DNA from: Thinopyrum elongatum
Lineage: Eukaryota > Streptophyta > Magnoliopsida > Poales > Poaceae
Length of the DNA stretch: 64,000 nucleotides
Direction of reading: 5' to 3'
Assembly (NCBI GenBank): GCA_011799875.1
Contig: JAAAXO010000148.1
Coordinates: 51,351 to 115,350, forward strand
Part shown: positions 58,641-64,000 of the stretch, piece by piece
Layout of the letters: each line of letters starts with the position of its first letter
Position numbering within the stretch: the first letter of the stretch is position 1
Position numbers and translations under genes: made by a program
The notes under the pieces: model-generated
The model's input: the letters and a program-made list of their open reading frames with translations, nothing else
The model's database searches: none
What the model was told of the DNA's origin: nothing

Positions 58641-59397
58641 CCAAGTGTTGATACAGATGTTTCTTCAACTACTAGGGCGTACTATGATAACCACATCCGT
58701 TGTGCGATGACTACATCATCTCCACCATGTGACACATCACCACCGAGAGTGCCTACATCATCTGAGTTGATCATAAGAGGTAATGACAAAAGGTACAATT
58801 TTTCACTTTCACATGAGAAGTGATGCATGCCTAGTTAACTTGAATACATCATGTGTTGAGTTACCTATTGATTTGGGCACGTCACCTATTTTAGAGAATT
58901 GTGTTACAGTCATGAATGCGTCATGTGATCAAACAACTGAAATACCAACAATTTTGAGTGCACCCATTGAGATAACTGTTATGCAAAAGAACCAATGTTT
59001 AATCATTAATATGACCCTCTAATCTTGGTGATGATTCTGTGACCAATGATTATTGCATGTTTGCTTATTTAAGCATGTTGTGCATGTAAATTTGATGCAA
59101 CTAAGGTTTATTCACCATGTTAGGATGGTTTAATGATGAACATTGCAACTTTTGAAATGAATAAGAGCTTCACTTATATGTGACAAATGAGTTGCAATAT
59201 TTTCATGCCTTCTTACTTTGGATAATATTTGGCTTTAGATTTTATGAAAAATATGAAGGTTACTCATGTTACATGTGTCATATATGCCAAAAACTAAGGA
59301 AGTAAAACTGGATGACATATAACATATACAAATGTACACCTTGTCTCTTTTGTGCCACATTTCAGCTTAAAGCAACGCCGAGGACGGCTTTGTTTTC
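58641..59397 (+). other. Internal remainder without pol
   Basis: About 750 bp between gag and PPT. Only short frames are present and none shows protease, RT or integrase motifs. Near the end, GCAACGCCGAGGACGGCTTTGTTTTCAGAAGGGGAGGA matches the end of pol just before the PPT in the main family, so pol was lost between. Confidence 0.6.
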
Positions 59398-59409
59398 AGA
59401 AGGGGAGGA
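59398..59409 (+). other. Polypurine tract, second CRM-like family
   Basis: AGAAGGGGAGGA directly before TGATGAGG, the same arrangement as in the main CRM family. Confidence 0.85.
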
Positions 59410-60425
59410 TGATGAGGACATGCTCATTGGATAGACCAAAAATTGCTACTGTATATTTGTGAGGTGATGATGAGGACAGAATAACGGATATGACAAAAAT
59501 ATTGCATACATGTATATTTGTGAGGTGATTTCTAATGCAAACTATGCAATAATTTATTTGTGTCATCCACGACAAAAATACTCACAAACTTTTGTGCCAT
59601 GTCTAATTGCAGGTTATGGGACATTTGTACAATTCACATATGAAGAATAAGGGAAAAAAAAGAAGTAGTGCTGTGTTCAAAAAGTCCTATCGTCACTTTT
59701 GGGCCAAGAGAAGATAGAGTCCAAGTCTCTCACGTTCTGGATTCAGATTCGGACTGCACAGATATACCTGACTCCAAACGCCAAGACTATTTCATTACGG
59801 ACTCCGAATTGGGTGATTCTTTTTTGTTGGAAAGTAGATTTCGTTGCTCTTTCTAACCCAATTGGTTTCACCTTCAAATTCATCTGGAGCGTTGAGTTGT
59901 CTCAAAACAATCTGACGCTGAAGCAGAATCCGAGTCAAACTACAAGTCAAAGGGTTGCTCACCTCCACTTGGGCCCATGAGCCTTGTACGACCTAGTGTT
60001 AGTTTAGGCGCCTTGGGACGTCTCCCACCTCCTTGGCGCCACCCTTACTCCTATATAAGTAGATCCATCTAGTAGCTTTTTCCTTGGATTTGTTTAGTTA
60101 AAAGTAGCATTGCAACTTCGTGTACTGTTTGTGTCCAACGACCAGACCAAGACCGCTTTCGGATCCCCACCATTATCAATACTTCATCTATATTCGCAAT
60201 ATTCAGATTGCATTATCATTATTCTGTTGTTCTTCGATTGCGTGCAGGAATAGACCTTCGTGGTCAGGCTGATCGTGCTTCCAGCATCGTAATAACCTCA
60301 GGAGATTGGTTTTAGCGTTGCTAAGGAGCAACGTCGTGACGTTTGTAGTCGGATCGTCAAAAGTCGGCTCCACCAAATCGATAGTTACCATCTCATCGAA
60401 AAGATCGGACACCCTCGCTCTATCA
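59410..60425 (+). repeat. 3' LTR of second CRM-like family, 1016 bp
   Basis: Begins TGATGAGGACATGCTC, repeats the start at 59468 (TGATGAGGACAGAATAACG) like the 5' LTR, and ends ACCCTCGCTCTATCA. Many one-base deletions. TATA box in CTCCTATATAAGTAG near 60050. Confidence 0.88.
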
Positions 60426-62590
60426 CTCTTGGTCATGTGTTTCATTTTGTTTGACGTGAAACAATGCCCGTCTTTGACATCAGTACTGAAATATCAGTTT
60501 CAAATGGTCTGAAAATCTTGCTAAATGAAGGCATAGGGATTTTGTCGGGACAAAGGTATAATTGTAGTACACATACAGATTCGACACATATGGCTAGCAA
60601 ATCTTGGTACCATAGCATCTAGTGGGGTGTGCTATAATGATAACACAAGAATGCCATGTAGCTGAAAGCACTACGCTGCGTAGCATCGAATTGGTACCAA
60701 AAGAGGTAGAGGGAAGGAAGTGGATGAATGGATATCATATCATCAGTCCTATCCAAACGATAGGCATTGGAAAACGAAGCGAGTCCAATGGTTACTACTC
60801 CAACAAGGTCCGATGTTCGGTGCCATTCTTAGTTCTCGTAGTCGCAGTGAAAACTAAAGAGTGCAATATTCCTGAAGATGGCAACAATCCTTACAGGTTA
60901 AATTTAGAACAACACTTAGTGGGCCTTGAGCTTACGCCCCCCCCCCCCCCCCCCGACACCACACACACACGCGCACACAAACGAATAATCTGTCAGAATC
61001 CATGTACCTTTGTTTAACTTTCTCTGTATTTGTTCATTTACACTGGACTCATGCAATACTATTATTGGAAGCTAACGCCTGCTATCATAATGCTTTGTCC
61101 TTATTTTGACTTGAATATTAAACTCAGTCAGCTGAAGACTAAGAAACAATTCAGTTGTCAAGAAGACTTCCTCTAGTTTGTATAGTAGTTTTCATGATTT
61201 TCAGACATGTCAGTTTCTTCCAACATAAACTGAAGTTCTGTACCAGAATTCTAAAATCAATATGGTAAACTGCACATGGTTATTAAGCAGATATAGTTCG
61301 TCATTTTAGTTCATATTCTTAATCTTCTGTGCAGGGATTTTGATGAGCACCAAGAGGAGTGTCACATTTTTCAGATAGTCAAGTTTGTAGCTCAGGAAAA
61401 ACACTTATTCTACTCAAGGGCTGTCTAAAGCGTGCCAATTTGTCTATAATGATGCAAAGTTTGTGAATATGAAAGAGCTCAGAGTGATATTCTTTTGCTT
61501 TCACGGTACTCTGTTCCTGTGCATCATTGATATTCCCTCATGTAATTGTTTTCCTTAGTAGAAACATTTATTATTTGTATTGCTATCTGAATTTTGATAT
61601 CTGAAATCCTTTTACTCTTAGTGGCATCACAAGGTTGAACAAACGTGCATTAAGGATGTTGCTGTATTAGGGTTGGGTTTCTCAAGCTTGATGGTACATG
61701 CTCCTTCACATAACAAGACTATAAGATTTTCCTTCCATAGATTTCATCCTCATCTAAATGTAAGATTGCTGAAAGCTCGTGCAAGGAAAGGACACCGAAA
61801 GATTGATAACAGTGTGAAGGAACGGGCAGCCACCTGACCAATTTTTGCTGAGTATGTACTAGATCTGTTCGTTATGGAATGTTTCATATGCTTCTATGTA
61901 TTATATTGGTTTCGTTATACTTCTAATATGTTAATTTGACTGTACATAATCAGATATTGAGGGAAGCGAGCTCATTCAGAACTTGAAGAAAAGCAGCAGA
62001 TCAACATTGGAGTGATGGTGCTTTGGAGGTGGTAGGTCTATACAATTCTTTTCTTCACTCATTTTGTAGGAAGCAGTTAATAGATTTAACATACATTTTC
62101 ATCATTATGTTGATAAAGCTGCACCCATATCATGTCCTGTAGTACCCGTTTTTTAAATTGTTATATAAACCATGCAATATTGTATAGTATGTTATTGTTT
62201 AATCCATGGTATCATGCTGATCTAATACAACAGCTATTTGCCAACCCAGGCGATCTGCGACGAGCTGACATGGTTGTTCGACGACGTGCCATGGAGGATG
62301 CTTTATGGCTTTAAAGGTAGCTTAATTAAGGTGTCAATATAGCTCTAATGTTCTTAAATCCTGGGGGTTTCATCACACAGTGACGTTTAATATCAAGTGT
62401 AGTTGGGGAAATCCATCAGTGCCACTTGGAACCTACTTATACTTGCTAATTTTCCTCATTAATCATTATAGATGTACTGATGACAATATTATACTGAAAA
62501 ATCACAATTAGCTAATGCAACATGAGAGAATATCTAACATAGTTACAAATACAATTAAATTAAAAAGTGTAATTGGCAACGGATTATTAT
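60426..62590. other. Unclassified stretch, no supported gene
   Basis: AT-rich sequence with short frames only. A 131-codon frame at 60622-61017 has no recognised domain and runs into a poly-C/CA microsatellite. Short segments such as DFDEHQEECHIFQIVKFVAQEKHL near 61338-61410 look protein-like and may be exons of a decayed gene or transposon, but no consistent exon-intron model could be made. Confidence 0.35.
60937..60985. repeat. Poly-C run followed by (CA)n microsatellite
   Basis: Eighteen C residues (60937-60954), then GACACCACACACACACGCGCACAC. A simple repeat. Confidence 0.95.
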
Positions 62591-62594
62591 TTTT

Positions 62595-63440
62595 TTCTTT
62601 CGAAAAGGAGGACATCCCCGGCTCTGCCATCAGAATGATGCAAGCAGCCATTTTATTTAATGAAGATCCAAACAAAGTTAAGTTGAGTAAAGGCTCACAG
62701 AAGGAGCCTAAAACGAACAAAGAAAAACAAAAACTGCACAACCGGCGGAAAAAAGGCCAAGATGACTAAAAAACCTATCCTATTATTGGATCGCCATCCA
62801 AACGGTTGTAGATAACCCGTGCTACCGTCTCCCATCGGTTGCACCCATAGCCAAAGCTCCTGGAGTTCGCATGAGTGAGTAACGACCGCGGACGAATCCA
62901 AGCAGTGGCTTATATATAACCTGCAAAAGCTGATGAAGATTTTTCTGTTAAGATGATATCATTTCTGCAGTCCATATAGCCCAAAGTAGTGCGCATATTC
63001 CTATCCAAATATTGTCCGTAATATTTGATTCACTCGGTTAGCCACGTCCCAAATAACGTGTTGATACAAGGGGAGGGCTAACGTTGAAGGCTATATGTAC
63101 GTGCGCAAAGTAGTTTGGCCAGAGGACAACGAAGAAAGAGGTGTTTTATGGTTTCATTCTGGTCACAAAAAACACATCGTGAACTACCACCACTCTTCGC
63201 TTGATCAAGTACCTTGGTTTATCACTTCCTTTGTACAAACCACATGAGATTTTGATTCTTAATGGAACTTTAACCTTCCGTATGTGAAGTGATCTCGTTA
63301 TTGGCCCAGAGTTAATTAGCAAGTACAGATTGACCGCGAAACCACTGTTCGTGGAAAAATTTTTCCAGTGGTTGGGATCTGGCTGGGGGTGAGAGGTTTA
63401 ACATCCATCCATCAACCTATCACCAGATGAAGCAGAAAGC
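62595..63440 (-). pseudogene. LINE 3' end, minus strand
   Basis: On the minus strand, shifted frames read IKNQNLMWFVQRK, then SGGSSRCVFCDQNETIKHLFLRCPLAKLL, followed by HIAFNVSPP. This is the zf-RVT-type C-terminus of plant LINEs (F-CDQNETIKHLFL-CP-AK), unlike the copy at 51020 in detail. The 3' end lies near 62600, where the plus strand reads TTCTTTCGAAAAGGAGGACA. Truncated and frameshifted. Confidence 0.7.
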
Positions 63441-64000
63441 CAGCGATCCCTCCACCACAAGCCCTCCTGAACGAATGTTTAGTGGAAACCGACTGAATAC
63501 TGTACAAAGGCCTCCTTACGTTGTACAATATTATATAGCGTGGATATTGTCGGCTAAAGGGCATCACCCCCTAACCTGTGTCTTCCAGAATCTAGTTACT
63601 GTTGCCATCCCACGTTAAACTTCACCCCTGAGAAAGTTTCTTTTCGTTATTACCCATTCCGAAAGGGCGAGTCATTAGGTCCTACAGTAACCCTGGGACC
63701 AATGTCTTAGATTGTAGGGTACGTTATTACGCAAAATTGTACCACGCACCTCGGTCTCAACAGACAACCTAAATAGCCATTGCTAAGTAGGCATTATTTT
63801 TAACCTCTAAGTTGTTAACCCCCGAACCCCCTGTTGGTCTGTGGGTCTGAAATTTATTCCATCTGGTCTGACAATCTGTATTTGTTTTTACTTCATCAAT
63901 TGCTGAAAAAACGATGATCGATAAAAATCTATACTTTCCGTTAAACCCAAACCGGCAACTCGTCAAAGAAGAAAGATAGAGGAACCATCGGCATAATAGT
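63441..64000. other. Probable continuation of minus-strand LINE-like sequence
   Basis: No clear coding motif. Its placement upstream of a minus-strand LINE end and its general wording (for example GAATCTAGTTACTGTTGCCATCCCACG) suggest older non-LTR sequence, but I cannot support domains. Confidence 0.3.

Larger units (their letters stand above)
55609..60425 (+). mobile_element. Second CRM-like family, two-LTR element, decayed
   Basis: Two LTRs of about 1.02 kb enclose 2.78 kb with a PBS, a decayed gag and a PPT but no detectable pol. CTCTT occurs at 55605-55609 and 60426-60430; if one T was lost at the left border this is the target duplication. Many single-base deletions distinguish it from the solo LTR at 46466. 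The LTR ends, leader segment near 57655 and gag layout relate it to the main CRM family. It looks like an old non-autonomous centromeric-type element or a deletion derivative. Confidence 0.8.

Noticed and set aside
60622..61017. 131-codon ORF as a gene
   Set aside because: No domain; it runs through a poly-C tract and CA repeat, giving a P/H/T/R tail.

Overview
This window is repeat-dominated plant DNA, almost certainly from a Triticeae grass (wheat, Aegilops or a close relative). I see no intact host gene, rRNA, tRNA or CRISPR array. The evidence is a set of recognisable grass transposon families: CRM-clade (centromeric) Ty3/gypsy elements, an Angela/BARE/WIS-type Ty1/copia element, a LARD-type element resembling Sukkula, Stowaway, and non-LTR (LINE) tails. 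CRM-clade elements normally concentrate in functional centromeres, so a centromeric or pericentromeric origin is likely. That location is inferred, not proven.

Layout. 1-2113: end of a rearranged CRM cluster that runs off the left edge; it holds an inverted pol fragment, a full 922-bp LTR and two stuttered LTR tails. 2114-8671: minus-strand copia element in the order gag-PBS-LTR-PPT-pol, so one LTR lies between two internal regions, followed by an opposite-strand copia LTR fragment. 8672-9735: minus-strand Ty3/gypsy fragment. 9736-10024 and 49949-50829: the old host site, a tandem ~460-bp repeat whose first unit was split by a 39.9-kb nest. 10025-49948: a minus-strand, non-coding LARD with ~4.28-kb LTRs and a 3.1-kb internal domain, flanked by TATTG/TATTA. 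Its LTRs contain four later insertions, each with a perfect 5-bp target duplication: CRM composite C1 (14127-26008, GTCCA), CRM composite C2 (30122-44079, GTTGA), a 1410-bp solo LTR (CATAA) and a 982-bp solo LTR of a second CRM-like family (GAAGA). Subtracting these four insertions and their target duplications leaves an 11.67-kb LARD.

50830-64000: a decayed plus-strand LINE 3' end, a GC-rich putative DNA-transposon region with a T-rich tract and a minisatellite, a Stowaway MITE, a decayed two-LTR element of the second CRM-like family (55609-60425), an unclassified stretch and a minus-strand LINE remnant.

The most unusual content is the pair of CRM composites. C2 has four full LTRs separated by three different, truncated internal regions inside one target duplication. 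C1 has five LTRs in both orientations, again inside one target duplication. At many internal junctions an exact LTR end (TG or CA) is fused to an arbitrary internal position, which suggests joining or template switching of cDNAs before a single integration. The only long uninterrupted gag-pol frame (34929-39470) ends its integrase just before the expected catalytic glutamate and runs in frame into the LTR-encoded CR tail, so it probably cannot integrate by itself.
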